From the NCBI RefSeq assembly GCF_041435095.1, contig NZ_CP108025.1:4340001-4404000 (forward strand): a DNA stretch of 64,000 bases, written 5' to 3'. How positions within the stretch are numbered: position 1 is the first letter of the stretch; the number at the start of each line of letters is the position of its first letter. A program made the translations under genes and the position numbers. Positions 47,282 to 57,149 of the stretch are shown in pieces. Below the pieces are notes generated by a model that saw only the letters and a list, made by a program, of their open reading frames with translations, ran no database searches and was not told the origin of the DNA. Origin of the DNA: Kitasatospora sp. NBC_00315. GTDB lineage: Bacteria; Actinomycetota; Actinomycetes; Streptomycetales; Streptomycetaceae.

Positions 47282-47489
47282 CAGGGACACTCCCAAGATT
47301 GGTCTCGGCTGTAGGCGATCTCGGGCGAACGCGGTCTGGCCGCCCCCGCGCCAGAGGCGGCCCGCCGTTCGGACCGTCCCATCGGAATCGTGACAGAAAC
47401 CCCGGCATTGCGGGGGGTGTTCGGCAGCGCGTCTTCGCAGGTCGTGTCGGAAGTGTCGGCCGACGGGCGAGAAGTGGCCCGGCACGCGG

Positions 47490-47726
47490 TCAGATCCGGA
47501 AGGTCCGCATCCGCATGGCCTCCCGCATCCGGCGCTCCTTGGTGCGGCGCGGCTGCACGCGCGCTCTCAGCTCGCGGGCCTCGGCGAGCTCGCGGAGGAA
47601 CACGGCCCGCCGCCTGCGGCGCTCCGTCTCGGTCTCCGGGTGGTCCGGGGCCGCCCTCGCGGGGCCGCCCGACGGGCCGTGCGACCCGTCCGTCGAGCCG
47701 CCCCCGGCGTTCGGGTTGCTCGTCAT
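47490..47726 (-). CDS. small Arg-rich hypothetical protein
   Basis: A 78-residue protein with a Gly/Ser/Pro-rich N-terminus and a basic helix (ERRRRRAVFLRELAEAREL, RERRMREAMRMRTF). No membrane segment. The Arg-rich helix could bind nucleic acid, but nothing shows it. GGGAAGG precedes the ATG. It is transcribed towards tadA. Confidence 0.6.
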   Translation of the reverse strand: MTSNPNAGGGSTDGSHGPSGGPARAAPDHPETETERRRRRAVFLRELAEARELRARVQPRRTKERRMREAMRMRTFRI

Positions 47727-47922
47727 AGCGTCTGACCTTCCCAGATCCGCCGGATTGATACCACAGGAACGGCAACCGGCCGGGGATTCGCGGTGCGTCA
47801 CGGCGTGCCGCCGGTTGCGTGACCGCCGCCCGGGGCCGGTGCCCCGGCTCCGCGGACCCGGGCCGGCACCGCTCCCCGCCCGGCGGGTCGTACGCCTGTC
47901 CGGGCGCGGTTATGGTCGAGAC

Positions 47923-48558
47923 ATGCGGATCCACGTCGTCGACCACCCCCTGGTCGCCCACAAGCTCTCCACCCTGCGCGACGAGCGCACCGACTCACCG
48001 ACCTTCCGTCGCCTCACCGACGAGCTGGTCACCCTGCTCGCGTACGAGGCGACCCGGGACGTCCGCACCGAGGAGGTGGAGGTCACCACTCCGGTCGCGG
48101 TCACCACCGGTACCCGGCTGAGCTATCCCCGCCCGCTGGTCGTCCCGATCCTGCGGGCGGGCCTGGGCATGCTGGACGGGATGACCCGGCTGCTGCCGAC
48201 CGCCGAGGTCGGCTTCCTGGGCATGGTGCGCAACGAGGAGACCCTGGAGGCCTCCACGTACGCGACCCGGATGCCCGACGACCTCTCCGGCCGCCAGGTG
48301 TACGTCCTGGACCCGATGCTGGCGACCGGCGGCACGCTGGTGGCGGCGATCCGGATGCTGATCGACCGGGGCGCCACCGACGTCACCGCGGTCGTGCTGC
48401 TGGCGGCGCCGGAGGGCGTCGCGGTGATGGAGAAGGAGCTGGCCGGTCTGCCGGTCACCATCGTCACCGCCGCGGTCGACCAGCGCCTCAACGAGAACGG
48501 CTACATCGTCCCGGGCCTCGGCGACGCCGGCGACCGGCTCTACGGCACGGCGGGCTGA
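47923..48558 (+). CDS. upp: uracil phosphoribosyltransferase
   Basis: A 211-residue salvage enzyme converting uracil and PRPP to UMP. It shows HPLVAHKLSTLRDE at the start, PRPLVVPILRAGLG, the PRPP loop YVLDPMLATGGTL, and the C-terminal uracil site NENGYIVPGLGDAGDRLYGT. The length is usual. It is a single gene followed by a strong hairpin and convergent with the LytR-C gene. Confidence 0.96.
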   Translation: MRIHVVDHPLVAHKLSTLRDERTDSPTFRRLTDELVTLLAYEATRDVRTEEVEVTTPVAVTTGTRLSYPRPLVVPILRAGLGMLDGMTRLLPTAEVGFLGMVRNEETLEASTYATRMPDDLSGRQVYVLDPMLATGGTLVAAIRMLIDRGATDVTAVVLLAAPEGVAVMEKELAGLPVTIVTAAVDQRLNENGYIVPGLGDAGDRLYGTAG

Positions 48559-48613
48559 CCTCCCGTATCGCCCGCGGCCCGAACGCCGCGGGTCCGGCAC
48601 CGACGAACAGCCC

Positions 48614-48654
48614 GTACGCCGAAGGCCCCCCGTGTCGGGGGGCCTTCGGCGTAC
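48614..48654. terminator. strong 19-bp hairpin after upp
   Basis: Perfect 19-base arms (48614-48632, 48636-48654) with a 3-nt loop. It lies between convergent upp and the LytR-C gene and can terminate both. Confidence 0.85.
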
Positions 48655-48674
48655 GTCGTACGGGTGGCGTGCGG

Positions 48675-49361
48675 TCAGCAGCTGCCGGGCGCGGGGCTCG
48701 CGGTGGGCTTGGTGGCCAGTGCGAGTGCGGCGGCGGCCTGGGTCTCGTCGAGCAGCGCGTTGTAGCTGTCGCCGATCACGAAGTCGACGGTCGCGTCCGT
48801 CCGGGTGTCGGGGGTGCTGGTGGCGCCCGCGATCTGCGCGCCGAGCAGGGTCATGGCACCGAGGGCGGCGGGACCGCCGACCACCGTGGCGGTACCCGGG
48901 ACCTTCTTGTCGAGGGCGGTGGGGGCGTTGCCGATCTTGCCGATGACGAAGCCGCGCTTCTTCAGCTCGTCGGCGGCGCGGGCGGCCAGGCCGGCCTTGG
49001 CGGTGGCGTTGTAGACGTTGACTGTCACGGTCTGCGGCTGCGGGACGGCCTTGGGATCGACCGGAGCGGCCGGCGAGGCGGCCGCTCCCGGTGTGCCGTC
49101 GGCGGCCGGAGCGGCCAGCGGCTTGCCGGAGACGGCGGCGGAGGGGGACGCGCAGGCCTGGGCGGTGGCGTGTTTGAACCTGCCGCTGAAGATGTCCACC
49201 AACTGCACGCCGCCCAGGGCGATCAGTGCCAGGGCGAGCAGTGTGCCGATCGCCGCGAGGATCTTGCGACGCTTCTTCGGTGGCCTGCCGAGCCGCGGAT
49301 ACGCGGTGCCGGTGACCCGGTACTGCTTCCCCTTCAAGCCTTGGGGAGTCAACATGCTCAC
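48675..49361 (-). CDS. LytR C-terminal domain membrane protein
   Basis: A 228-residue protein: cytoplasmic basic N-terminus (KKRRK), one membrane helix (ILAAIGTLLALALIALGGVQL), an Ala/Pro-rich linker, then the LytR_C domain (VTVNVYNATAKAGLAARAAD, VIGDSYNALL). Such domains are found in LytR-CpsA-Psr proteins that attach glycopolymers to the wall, but here the catalytic domain is missing. GTG start with GGGGGAG seven bases before; an ATG six bases later is possible. Confidence 0.88.
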   Translation of the reverse strand: MSMLTPQGLKGKQYRVTGTAYPRLGRPPKKRRKILAAIGTLLALALIALGGVQLVDIFSGRFKHATAQACASPSAAVSGKPLAAPAADGTPGAAASPAAPVDPKAVPQPQTVTVNVYNATAKAGLAARAADELKKRGFVIGKIGNAPTALDKKVPGTATVVGGPAALGAMTLLGAQIAGATSTPDTRTDATVDFVIGDSYNALLDETQAAAALALATKPTASPAPGSC

Positions 49362-49648
49362 GGTTTGTCTCCCCCTCGTGCCGGGGCGGGGTTCGGTGAC
49401 GGGTACGACCGGATGCGCGGAGCGCCGGCGATATTTCGGCCGTAGTCAGCAGACTAGTGCGCGGTCGCTCCGAAGGTACTAAATGATCATCATCTGGAGT
49501 ACGGCGGCACCCGAAAGGATGTACGGGGGTGCGTGCGGGCGTCCTGGCCGGTGGGCCGGGGACGGCCTGCCGGACGTGACGGCGGGCGAAGGGGCGGGGC
49601 GGTGACGGGCCGTGGGGGCGCCGGGGCCGGGCGGACGGGCGGTGCCCG

Positions 49649-49945
49649 TCACTCCATTTCGAGGACCCGGGCGTGCAGGACCTGACGCTGCTGCAGGGCG
49701 GCGCGGACGGCGCGGTGCAGCCCGTCCTCCAGATAGAGGTCGCCGTGCCACTTCACCACGTGGGCGAAGAGGTCCCCGTAGAAGGTCGAGTCCTCGGCCA
49801 GCAGGGTTTCGAGGTCCAACTGCCCCTTGGTGGTCACCAGCTGGTCCAGTCGCACCGGGCGTGGGGCGACGTCCGCCCACTGGCGGGTACTGGTCCGGCC
49901 GTGATCCGGGTACGGCCGCCCATTGCCGATGCGCTTGAAGATCAC
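49649..49945 (-). CDS. conserved actinobacterial small protein (VapB-like by annotation)
   Basis: A 98-residue protein: IFKRIGNGRPYPDHG, DLETLLAEDSTFYGDLF and VKWHGDLYLEDGLHRAV. It is well conserved in streptomycetes and is sometimes labelled a VapB-type antitoxin, but no toxin gene is next to it and I see no AbrB/MazE or RHH DNA-binding motif, so I would not call it a toxin-antitoxin component. GTG start. Confidence 0.75.
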   Translation of the reverse strand: MIFKRIGNGRPYPDHGRTSTRQWADVAPRPVRLDQLVTTKGQLDLETLLAEDSTFYGDLFAHVVKWHGDLYLEDGLHRAVRAALQQRQVLHARVLEME

Positions 49946-50153
49946 ACGGAAAGCCTACCGTTTGGGTGGCGGGTGGCGCAGCAGACGCGGCCCGGCGAAG
50001 CGCGCCGGGTCGGGCGGACCTGCGCCGATGTCCTGAAGCCCGGGTGAAAATGTTCCTCCGCGAAGGGGCCTGTCGAAGACGGGTGGCGGGCGATTGCAGA
50101 TGTTTCATGGGGAATGTCGTGATTGTCGTCCGTCCGTCCAGGAGCGTGCCCCG

Positions 50154-51788
50154 ATGCCGACCGCAGAGCAGCCCGCCGACCGGCCGGCCCCCGCCGGGGA
50201 CCCGGGCGGGTCGCCCGGCGCCGCGCTGCCGGCCGCCCTCCGGGAGATCGCCGAGGGCTACGCCTTCACCGGCCCGGCCCTCGACCTCGGCGCCGCCCTC
50301 CAGGGCGCCACGGCCTGGCCGGGGGCCGCGATCAGGATCCCGCTCGGGGTGCTCAACCGGCACGGACTGATCGCCGGGGCGACCGGCACCGGCAAGACCA
50401 AGACGCTCCAGCTGATCGCCGAACAGCTCTCGGCCCAGGGCGTCCCGGTGTTCCTCGCGGACGTCAAGGGGGACGTCTCCGGGATCGCCGCGCCCGGCGT
50501 GCCGGTCGACCGGGTCACCGCCCGCGCCGCCGACGTCGGACAGAGCTGGGAGGCGCGTGGCTGCCCCGCCGAGTTCTACGCGCTCGGCGGCCTCGGGACG
50601 GGGATCCCGCTCCGAGCCACCGTCACCAGCTTCGGTCCGCTCCTGCTGGCCAAGGTGCTCGACCTGAACGAGACCCAGGAGGCCTCGCTCGGCCTGGTCT
50701 TCCACTACGCCGACAAGCACGGCCTGGAGCTGTACGACCTCAAGGACCTCACCGCCGTCATCACCTTCCTGGCCTCGCCCGAGGGCAAGGAGGAACTGAA
50801 GGGCATCGGTGGTCTCTCGGCCGCCACCGCCGGCGTCGTCCTGCGCTCCCTCACCGTGCTGGACAACGAGGGCGCCGGGGCGTTCTTCGGCGAGCCGGAG
50901 TTCGACACCGCCGAGTTGCTGCGGACGGTGGAGGACGGCCGGGGCGTGGTCTCGGTGCTGGAGCTGCCCGCCGTGCAGGACCGGCCGCGGCTGTTCTCCA
51001 CCTTCCTGATGTGGCTGCTGGCCGACCTCTACCAGGAGCTGCCCGAGGTCGGCGATCTCGACCGGCCCAAGCTGGTCTTCTTCTTCGACGAGGCGCACCT
51101 GCTCTTCAAGGACGCGTCCTCGGCGTTCCTGGAGGCGATCACCCGGACGGTCCGGCTGATCAGGTCCAAGGGCGTCGGGATCTTCTTCGTCACCCAGACC
51201 CCCAAGGACGTCCCCGCCGACGTGCTCGCCCAGCTCGGCAACCGGGTGCAGCACGCGCTGCGCGCCTTCACCCCGGACGACGCCAAGGCGCTCAGGGCAA
51301 CCGTCTCGACCTTCCCGCGGTCCTCGTACGACCTGGGCGAGGTGCTGACCTCGCTCGGCACCGGCGAGGCGGTGGTGACGGTGCTCTCCGAGACGGGGGC
51401 GCCGACCCCGGTGGCGGCCACCCGGCTCCGGGCGCCGCAGTCGCTGATGGGACCGCTCGGGGCCGAGGCGCTGGTGGCGGCGGTGGACGCCTCGCTGTTG
51501 ACCGCGCGCTACCGGGACGTGCTCGACCGGGAGTCGGCGTACGAGAAACTCGCGGCCCGCGCCGCCCGTCCCGTCCAGCAGGACGCCCGGGAGGATGCCC
51601 GGGAGGACGCCCGGGAGGCGCCTGGGCCGGCGCCCCGCCGGGAGGAGCCGGGCGGGAAGGACGACGGCGGGCTGCTCGGCTCGCTGCTGGGCAACCCGGC
51701 GCTGAAGTCCTTCGCCCGGTCGGCCGGCACCCAGCTCGGGCGGGAGATCTCCCGCAGCCTGTTCGGGACCTCCCGCCGCCGCCGGTAG
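50154..51788 (+). CDS. HerA/DUF853-type ATPase
   Basis: A 544-residue P-loop ATPase. Walker A GATGTGKT at 75-82, Walker B LVFFFDEAHLLF (about 305), followed by VTQTPKDVP and ATRLRAPQSLMGPL of DUF853. It is a hexameric-type helicase/translocase relative; bacterial function is not known. The C-terminus has a low-complexity REDAREDARE stretch encoded by four 12-bp repeats. GGAG precedes the ATG. It is convergent with the TIM-barrel gene. Confidence 0.88.
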   Translation: MPTAEQPADRPAPAGDPGGSPGAALPAALREIAEGYAFTGPALDLGAALQGATAWPGAAIRIPLGVLNRHGLIAGATGTGKTKTLQLIAEQLSAQGVPVFLADVKGDVSGIAAPGVPVDRVTARAADVGQSWEARGCPAEFYALGGLGTGIPLRATVTSFGPLLLAKVLDLNETQEASLGLVFHYADKHGLELYDLKDLTAVITFLASPEGKEELKGIGGLSAATAGVVLRSLTVLDNEGAGAFFGEPEFDTAELLRTVEDGRGVVSVLELPAVQDRPRLFSTFLMWLLADLYQELPEVGDLDRPKLVFFFDEAHLLFKDASSAFLEAITRTVRLIRSKGVGIFFVTQTPKDVPADVLAQLGNRVQHALRAFTPDDAKALRATVSTFPRSSYDLGEVLTSLGTGEAVVTVLSETGAPTPVAATRLRAPQSLMGPLGAEALVAAVDASLLTARYRDVLDRESAYEKLAARAARPVQQDAREDAREDAREAPGPAPRREEPGGKDDGGLLGSLLGNPALKSFARSAGTQLGREISRSLFGTSRRRR

Positions 51789-51795
51789 CAGGCGG

Positions 51796-52995
51796 TCAGC
51801 CGGCCAGCGCGGCGCCGATCCGGTCCATCGAGGAGAGCCGCATCAGGCCGTAGTTGTAGAACTCGACCTCGGGCACGCCCAGCGAGCGCAGCACCTCGAT
51901 CTTGGCGGCCAGGTTGGCCGGGCCGTCGCAGTCCGAGGCCATCGGGCGCAGGATCACCGCCATGTCCTCGGGCCGGACGCCGTGCAGGGCGAACGCCGCG
52001 ACCTTCTCGCGGACGGCCTGCGGCGTCTTCGCGTAGCCGAGGGTCTCGATCTGGTGGGCGGCCCCGGCGAGAGCGGGCAGGTCGATGCCCGACAGCCAGC
52101 CCGTGCCGGGGCCGCCGCCGTCCATGAAGGTCAGCCGCATGCCGTGCCCGGCGGCGGCCTCGGCCACCTCGGCGGCCAGCGAGGTGACGGTCGAAGCCGA
52201 GGCGTCGACGTACGCGGCGACCGTGCCGCCGCCCAGTTCGTCCAGCGGGGTCTGCTCGGCGGCGGCGCTCTCGTCCGCGAGGCGGCGGCGCAGCTCGCCC
52301 CGGACCGCGGCGCGGACCTCCTCGGCGGGCACACCGGCCCGTACGGCGTTCGCCCGGCAGTGGTCGCAGAAGCAGATCCCGAGCAGCGCCTCGGCGAGCG
52401 GGCCGAGCTCCTCGAAGTAGCGCTCGTGGTGGTAGCCGTGCCGCAGGCCGTGGAAGTGCAGCGACTCGGCGCGGATCGCGTCCACGCCGTACCGGGCCAG
52501 CTCGGCGACCAGGGTCACGGCGTACTCGCGGACCTCGGGGTTGGCCGGGCACAGCTCGGTGAGGTGGCGGTCGCCGAAGGCGTTGGCGGGGGCGCAGTCG
52601 GGGTGCAGGAAGCCGAGCCGGTCGTTGTGGCAGAAGACCGTCCAGGCGTGCAGCTTCAGGCCCCGGCGGTGGGCCTGCTCGGCCGCCTCGGCGAACGGGT
52701 CGCGCTCGCCGATCGCCGTGGACGGCGCGGGCGCGAGCCGCCGGCCGGCCCAGCGGGCCGGGTCGGGGCGGAAGTAGGCGGCGCCGGGCTCCAGATAGCG
52801 GATCACCCGCTCGGGGTTGTGCGGGAACACGTCGCGGGCCTCGTGGTACACGGAGGCGAGGGTGACGCCGCCGACCGCTGCCCGGTCGGTGAGGTTGCCG
52901 AAGAAGGTGTCGGCGCCCTCGTCGATCAGGTCGGTGGCGAAGGCGAGGACGGACGACTCCACGGTGCGGCTCCGGAGCAGGGGGTACAGGTGCAC
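51796..52995 (-). CDS. predicted TIM-barrel glycoside-hydrolase-like protein
   Basis: A 399-residue cytosolic protein I cannot assign firmly. It shows VYHEARDVFPHN, LKLHAWTVFCHND, a YGVDAIRAESLHFHG strand that looks like an active-site strand, CFCDHCRANAV (Cys pair) and FYNYGLMRLS at the end. The arrangement resembles family-10-like or other predicted glycosyl hydrolases. No signal peptide. GTG start is uncertain. Convergent with the ATPase gene only eight bases away. Confidence 0.65.
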   Translation of the reverse strand: MHLYPLLRSRTVESSVLAFATDLIDEGADTFFGNLTDRAAVGGVTLASVYHEARDVFPHNPERVIRYLEPGAAYFRPDPARWAGRRLAPAPSTAIGERDPFAEAAEQAHRRGLKLHAWTVFCHNDRLGFLHPDCAPANAFGDRHLTELCPANPEVREYAVTLVAELARYGVDAIRAESLHFHGLRHGYHHERYFEELGPLAEALLGICFCDHCRANAVRAGVPAEEVRAAVRGELRRRLADESAAAEQTPLDELGGGTVAAYVDASASTVTSLAAEVAEAAAGHGMRLTFMDGGGPGTGWLSGIDLPALAGAAHQIETLGYAKTPQAVREKVAAFALHGVRPEDMAVILRPMASDCDGPANLAAKIEVLRSLGVPEVEFYNYGLMRLSSMDRIGAALAG

Positions 52996-53086
52996 CTCAC
53001 GCTAACCCGGCGCCCGTGATTGGTCTATACCTCAGAGGGCCGGAGCGCCCGGTCGGAGCTCCCGGCGGCGGCCGGCGGCCGGCGTG

Positions 53087-53782
53087 TCACAGGCCGAGGT
53101 CCTCCAGCTCCTTCAGCAGGGCGGCGTGCGGGCCGGCGGCCTGCGCGGGCACCTGGGCGGGGCCGCCGGCGGCCTTCCCCGCCGCCCGGTCGCGGAAGAT
53201 CCAGGCGCCCGCCAGGCCGCCGACCAGGCCGCCCAGGTGGCCCAGCCAGCTCACCCCCGGAGTGCCCGGTACGGCAGTGGTGAGGATGTAGGCGAAGGAC
53301 GCCCCCATCACCACGCCGACCAGCGTGTCGATCAGGTTCCGGTCGAAGACCCCGCGCAGGACGACGTAACCGAAGTAGCCGTAGATCACGCCGCTCGCCC
53401 CGACCGAGAGGGTGTTCTCGCCCTGGAAGAGCCAGACGGCCGCTCCGCTGGTCACCGTGATCAGCAGGGTCAGGCCGAGGAACTTGCGCACGCCCCGGTA
53501 CGCGGCCAGGAAGCCGAAGATGAACAGCGGCCCGGAGTTCCCCTCCAGGTGGTGCCAGTTCATGTGCAGGAACGGCGCCGCGAACACGTCCGCGAGCCGG
53601 CCCAGCTGCTGCGGGCGGATGCCGTGGTCCCGGGTCAGCCGGTAGTCGACCGCCCAGTTGGCGGTCTGGATCAGCCAGACGGCCGCCAGCACGCCGATCA
53701 TCAGGAAGAAGGCCCTGCGCGCGTCCGCGATCATGCGGGCGGGATCCAGGGTGGAGGCGGTGCTGCGGTCGTCCGAGGCCAT
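53087..53782 (-). CDS. rhomboid family intramembrane serine protease
   Basis: A 231-residue protein with six membrane helices. Catalytic dyad: S130 in SVGASGVIYG and H182 in WLGHLGG; a HMNWHHLEGN segment matches the conserved rhomboid HxxxN. The N-terminus is cytoplasmic. Substrates unknown. Confidence 0.9.
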   Translation of the reverse strand: MASDDRSTASTLDPARMIADARRAFFLMIGVLAAVWLIQTANWAVDYRLTRDHGIRPQQLGRLADVFAAPFLHMNWHHLEGNSGPLFIFGFLAAYRGVRKFLGLTLLITVTSGAAVWLFQGENTLSVGASGVIYGYFGYVVLRGVFDRNLIDTLVGVVMGASFAYILTTAVPGTPGVSWLGHLGGLVGGLAGAWIFRDRAAGKAAGGPAQVPAQAAGPHAALLKELEDLGL

Positions 53783-53905
53783 GGGGCGACTCTAGGGCTT
53801 GGGTGGACTGCTCCCCGGGGCAGGGGCGGCCGGCTCAGGAGCGACCGTGCGCCGGTCGTCCTACAGTGGATTCGCCCAGTCAGAACCGTCGAGAGGTGAC
53901 CCACC

Positions 53906-54424
53906 GTGAGTGCCCGTCCGCCGCTTCCCTACGAATTCCTGCCGCAGGTGCCGTCCTTCGAGCTGACCAGCAGTGACATCACCGACGGCGGCGTGCTGCC
54001 GAAGGAGTTCGCCCACGGCGGCGGCAACCTCTCGCCGCAGCTGGCCTGGTCCGGTACGCCGGCGGGGACCCGCGGCTTCGCCGTGACCTGCTTCGACCCG
54101 GACGCCCCCACCGGCAGCGGCTGGTGGCACTGGCTGGCCCTCGGCCTGCCGGCCGACACCACGGAGCTGGCGCGCGGGGCCGGTTCCTCGGACGGCTCCC
54201 TGCCGGGCGAGGCCTCCTTCCACGCCCGCAACGACTTCCCCGGTCACCGGTACGACGGCGCCGCCCCGCCGCCCGGAGCTCCCCACCGTTACGCCTTCGC
54301 GGTGCACGCGCTGGACCTCCCGGCGCTGGACGTCACCCGCGACACCCCGGCCGCCCAGATCGGCTTCCACATCACCTTCCACACGCTGGCCCGCGCGGTG
54401 ATCACGGCCGAGTACAGCTCCTGA
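53906..54424 (+). CDS. PEBP/RKIP family protein (YbhB/YbcL-like)
   Basis: A 172-residue protein. FELTSSDITDGGVLP at the start, DPDAPTGSGWWHWLA (ligand pocket D-P-D-x-P) and APPPGAPHRYAFAVHAL. Bacterial PEBP members bind small ligands; role unknown. GTG start with GAGAGGTG. Convergent with the WYL regulator. Confidence 0.88.
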   Translation: MSARPPLPYEFLPQVPSFELTSSDITDGGVLPKEFAHGGGNLSPQLAWSGTPAGTRGFAVTCFDPDAPTGSGWWHWLALGLPADTTELARGAGSSDGSLPGEASFHARNDFPGHRYDGAAPPPGAPHRYAFAVHALDLPALDVTRDTPAAQIGFHITFHTLARAVITAEYSS

Positions 54425-54431
54425 GCCCGGC

Positions 54432-55397
54432 TCAGCCGGGGCCGCCCGCCGTGGCGCGGGTGGCCCTGGCGCCCAGCGCGCGCAGGTAGTCGGTCAGCTC
54501 CGGCGGCTCGTGCACCTCGAACTCGCAACCCATCAGCACCAGTCGCATCGCCAGCCATTCCAGCGCCTCCGCCCGGCTGTGCAGCCGGCAGCTGTGCTCG
54601 TCGAGCGGCACCACCGCCTCGGCGCCGGGGAAGCGGCGCGACACCTCCTCCGCCGGTGACCGGACGGTCGCCACCACCCGGTGGGTGGCCGAGATCCGGG
54701 AGAACTTCGCGGCCACGTAGGCGGCCGCGTCCTCGGCGGGCAGTTCGCGCGCCGGGGCCCGTACGCCGGTGGCGAGCGGCCGCGAGATCCGGTCCACCCG
54801 GAAGATCCGCCAGTCGTCGCGGTCGTTGTCGAAGGCCACCAGGTACCAGCGGCTCCCGGTCGCGACCAGGCGGTGCGGTTCCACCAGCCGCCTGCTCTCG
54901 GCCCCGTCGACCGCCCGGTAGCCGAAGCGCAGGCGCTCCCGGTTGGTGATCGCGGCCGCCAGCAGGGTCAGCTCCTCGGGATCGACGGTCGGGCCGTCCC
55001 CGCGCATCAGCGGCACGGTGGCGTCGTTCAGCACGCTCACCCGGTGCCGCAGCCGCGAGGGCAGCACCTGGACCAGCTTGGCGAGTGCGCGGACCGACGC
55101 CTCCTCGATGCCGTCCACGGCGTGCCCCGCGGCCGCGCGCAGGCCGACCGCGATGGCCACCGCCTCCTCGTCGTCCAGCAGCAGCGGGGGCATCGCGGTG
55201 CCCGCGACCAGGCGGTAGCCGCCCACCGAGCCCATCGTCGCCCGGACGGGATAGCCCAGGTCGCGCAGTCGCTCGATGTCGCGCCGGATGGTGCGCGGGC
55301 TGACCTCCAGGCGTTCGGCCAGTTCGCTGCCCGGCCACTCGCGCGGCGTCTGCAGCAGGGAGAGCAGGGTCAGCAGTCGTGCCGGGGTGTCCGTCAT
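54432..55397 (-). CDS. WYL-domain transcriptional regulator (YafY-like)
   Basis: A 321-residue regulator: N-terminal HTH (residues 1-60; LAERLEVSPRTIRRDIERLR), central WYL domain with RWYLVAFDNDRDDWR and WYL-type ligand core, and a C-terminal WCX part. It is divergent from the MFS exporter gene, only 95 bases apart, so it probably controls that gene and itself. Effector unknown. Confidence 0.88.
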   Translation of the reverse strand: MTDTPARLLTLLSLLQTPREWPGSELAERLEVSPRTIRRDIERLRDLGYPVRATMGSVGGYRLVAGTAMPPLLLDDEEAVAIAVGLRAAAGHAVDGIEEASVRALAKLVQVLPSRLRHRVSVLNDATVPLMRGDGPTVDPEELTLLAAAITNRERLRFGYRAVDGAESRRLVEPHRLVATGSRWYLVAFDNDRDDWRIFRVDRISRPLATGVRAPARELPAEDAAAYVAAKFSRISATHRVVATVRSPAEEVSRRFPGAEAVVPLDEHSCRLHSRAEALEWLAMRLVLMGCEFEVHEPPELTDYLRALGARATRATAGGPG

Positions 55398-55491
55398 GGG
55401 GTCAGCATGCCGGAGAACGAGGACAGGATCCGGCCTACATCCCCTCTACTGTCATGGTGTGCCCAGGAACCACGAGGAGAGGCAGCGTGCC

Positions 55492-57027
55492 ATGACCGCC
55501 GCAGCAGTGCCCGAGACCGAGCCGGAACCCGGAGCCGCGACGGCGGCCGATCGGCGCCGCTGGCTCGCGCTCGCCGTGGTGATGACCGCCTCCTTCATGG
55601 ACCTGGTCGACGTCACCATCGTCAACATCGCGATCCCCAGCATCCAGCAGGACACCGGCGCCTCGTTCAGCGCCGTCCAGTGGGTGACCGGCGGTTACGC
55701 CCTCGCCTTCGCGATCGGACTGATCACCGGCGGCAGGCTGGGCGACATCTACGGCCGCAAGCGGCTGTTCCTGATCGGGATCGGCGGCTTCACCCTCGCG
55801 TCCGCGCTCTGCGGTCTGGCCGTCGGGCCCGAGATGCTGGTCGCCACCCGCATCCTGCAGGGCGCCACGGCCGCGCTGATGGTGCCCCAGGTGCTGTCCA
55901 TCATCCACAGCACCTTCCCCGCGCACGAGCGCGGCAAGGTCTTCGGCATGTTCGGCGCGGTCGTCGGCCTCGGCGCAGTCTCCGGGCCGATGATCGGCGC
56001 ACTGCTGACGGAGTGGGACATCCTCGGGCTGCACTGGCGGCCGATCTTCCTGATCAACCTCCCGGTCGGCGTCGCCGGCCTGCTGCTCGGTCGCAGGTTC
56101 ATCTCCGAGTCCAGGGCCGAGAAGGCGCTCCGCCTCGATCTGGTCGGCATGGCGCTGGCCAGCGTGGGCCTGCTGATGGTGATCTACCCGCTGACCCACG
56201 GCCGCGAGGCGGGCTGGCCGCTCTGGGGCCACCTGTCGATGGTGGGCAGCCTGCCGGTGTTCGCGCTGTTCGTCCGGTACGAGCAGGCGAAGACCCGGCG
56301 GGACGGCTCGCCGCTGGTGGAGCTGTCGCTGTTCCGGGTGAAGAGCTTCGCGGCCGGCATCGGCGTGCAGCTGACCTTCGGGATCGTCACCGGCATCTTC
56401 TTCCTGGTCTGGACGCTCTACATGCAGGTCGGGCTCGGCTGGAGCGCGCTGCGGGCCGGCAGCACCGGCATCCCGTTCTCGATCGCCGTCTCGGCCGCCG
56501 CCGGGATGTCCGTCCAGAAGCTCGTCCCGCGGTTCGGGCGCAAGGTGCTGCAGGCCGGCGCGCTGGTGATGGCGGCGGGCGTGCTGCTCTACATCGGGGA
56601 GGCCCACCGCTACGGGGTCGGGATCCAGCCCTGGCAGATGGCGTTGCCGCTGGTCGTGATGGGTGCGGGCATGGGGCTGATCGTCGCCCCGATCACCGAG
56701 GCCATCCTCTCCGAGGTGCCGCGCGAGCACGCCGGATCGGCCTCGGGGCTGATCAACACCACCGGACAGCTCGGCACGGCGCTCGGCCTCGGCCTGGTCT
56801 CGGTGGCCTTCTTCGGGGCGATGGACGACCACGTCGCGCCGGAGGCCGTCGGCGCGGCCTTCACCGTTGCCTTCACGCACGCGCTCTGGTGGGTCGTCGG
56901 GGTGCTCGCGGTGGTCTTCGCGCTGATGTTCGCCCTGCCGAAGCGGCCCGCCGGGCCCGAGGCGGCCGGGTCGGTCGACCCGGACGGCACCGCGCAGGTC
57001 GAGCGGCAGCCGGTGCTCGTCCCCTGA
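55492..57027 (+). CDS. MFS drug-type exporter (DHA2, 14 helices)
   Basis: A 511-residue transporter with fourteen hydrophobic segments. Motif A (GGRLGDIYGRKR, about residues 80-91) and motif C-like GAVSGPMIGALL are present; the first helix carries DLVDVTIVNIAIPS, typical of the DHA2 group that exports drugs with proton antiport. The ATG follows GGAGAGG. Divergent WYL regulator. Substrates unknown. Confidence 0.9.
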   Translation: MTAAAVPETEPEPGAATAADRRRWLALAVVMTASFMDLVDVTIVNIAIPSIQQDTGASFSAVQWVTGGYALAFAIGLITGGRLGDIYGRKRLFLIGIGGFTLASALCGLAVGPEMLVATRILQGATAALMVPQVLSIIHSTFPAHERGKVFGMFGAVVGLGAVSGPMIGALLTEWDILGLHWRPIFLINLPVGVAGLLLGRRFISESRAEKALRLDLVGMALASVGLLMVIYPLTHGREAGWPLWGHLSMVGSLPVFALFVRYEQAKTRRDGSPLVELSLFRVKSFAAGIGVQLTFGIVTGIFFLVWTLYMQVGLGWSALRAGSTGIPFSIAVSAAAGMSVQKLVPRFGRKVLQAGALVMAAGVLLYIGEAHRYGVGIQPWQMALPLVVMGAGMGLIVAPITEAILSEVPREHAGSASGLINTTGQLGTALGLGLVSVAFFGAMDDHVAPEAVGAAFTVAFTHALWWVVGVLAVVFALMFALPKRPAGPEAAGSVDPDGTAQVERQPVLVP

Positions 57028-57059
57028 TCGGAAGCCGCTCCTGATCGGGAGCCGCGTCG

Positions 57060-57084
57060 AGGGGCCCGGCCGGCTCGGGCCCCT
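57060..57084 (+). terminator. hairpin after the MFS gene
   Basis: Nine-base arms AGGGGCCCG/CGGGCCCCT, 7-nt loop, then TTCG. Confidence 0.6.
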
Positions 57085-57149
57085 TTCGCGTGGCCCGCGC
57101 GGGCGGCGCACACTGGCGAAGGGGTCCGGGACGGCGAGGCTGGTGGCTC

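Noticed and set aside
49649..49945. VapBC toxin-antitoxin pair
   Set aside because: No PIN-domain toxin gene is adjacent and the protein has no clear DNA-binding antitoxin motif.
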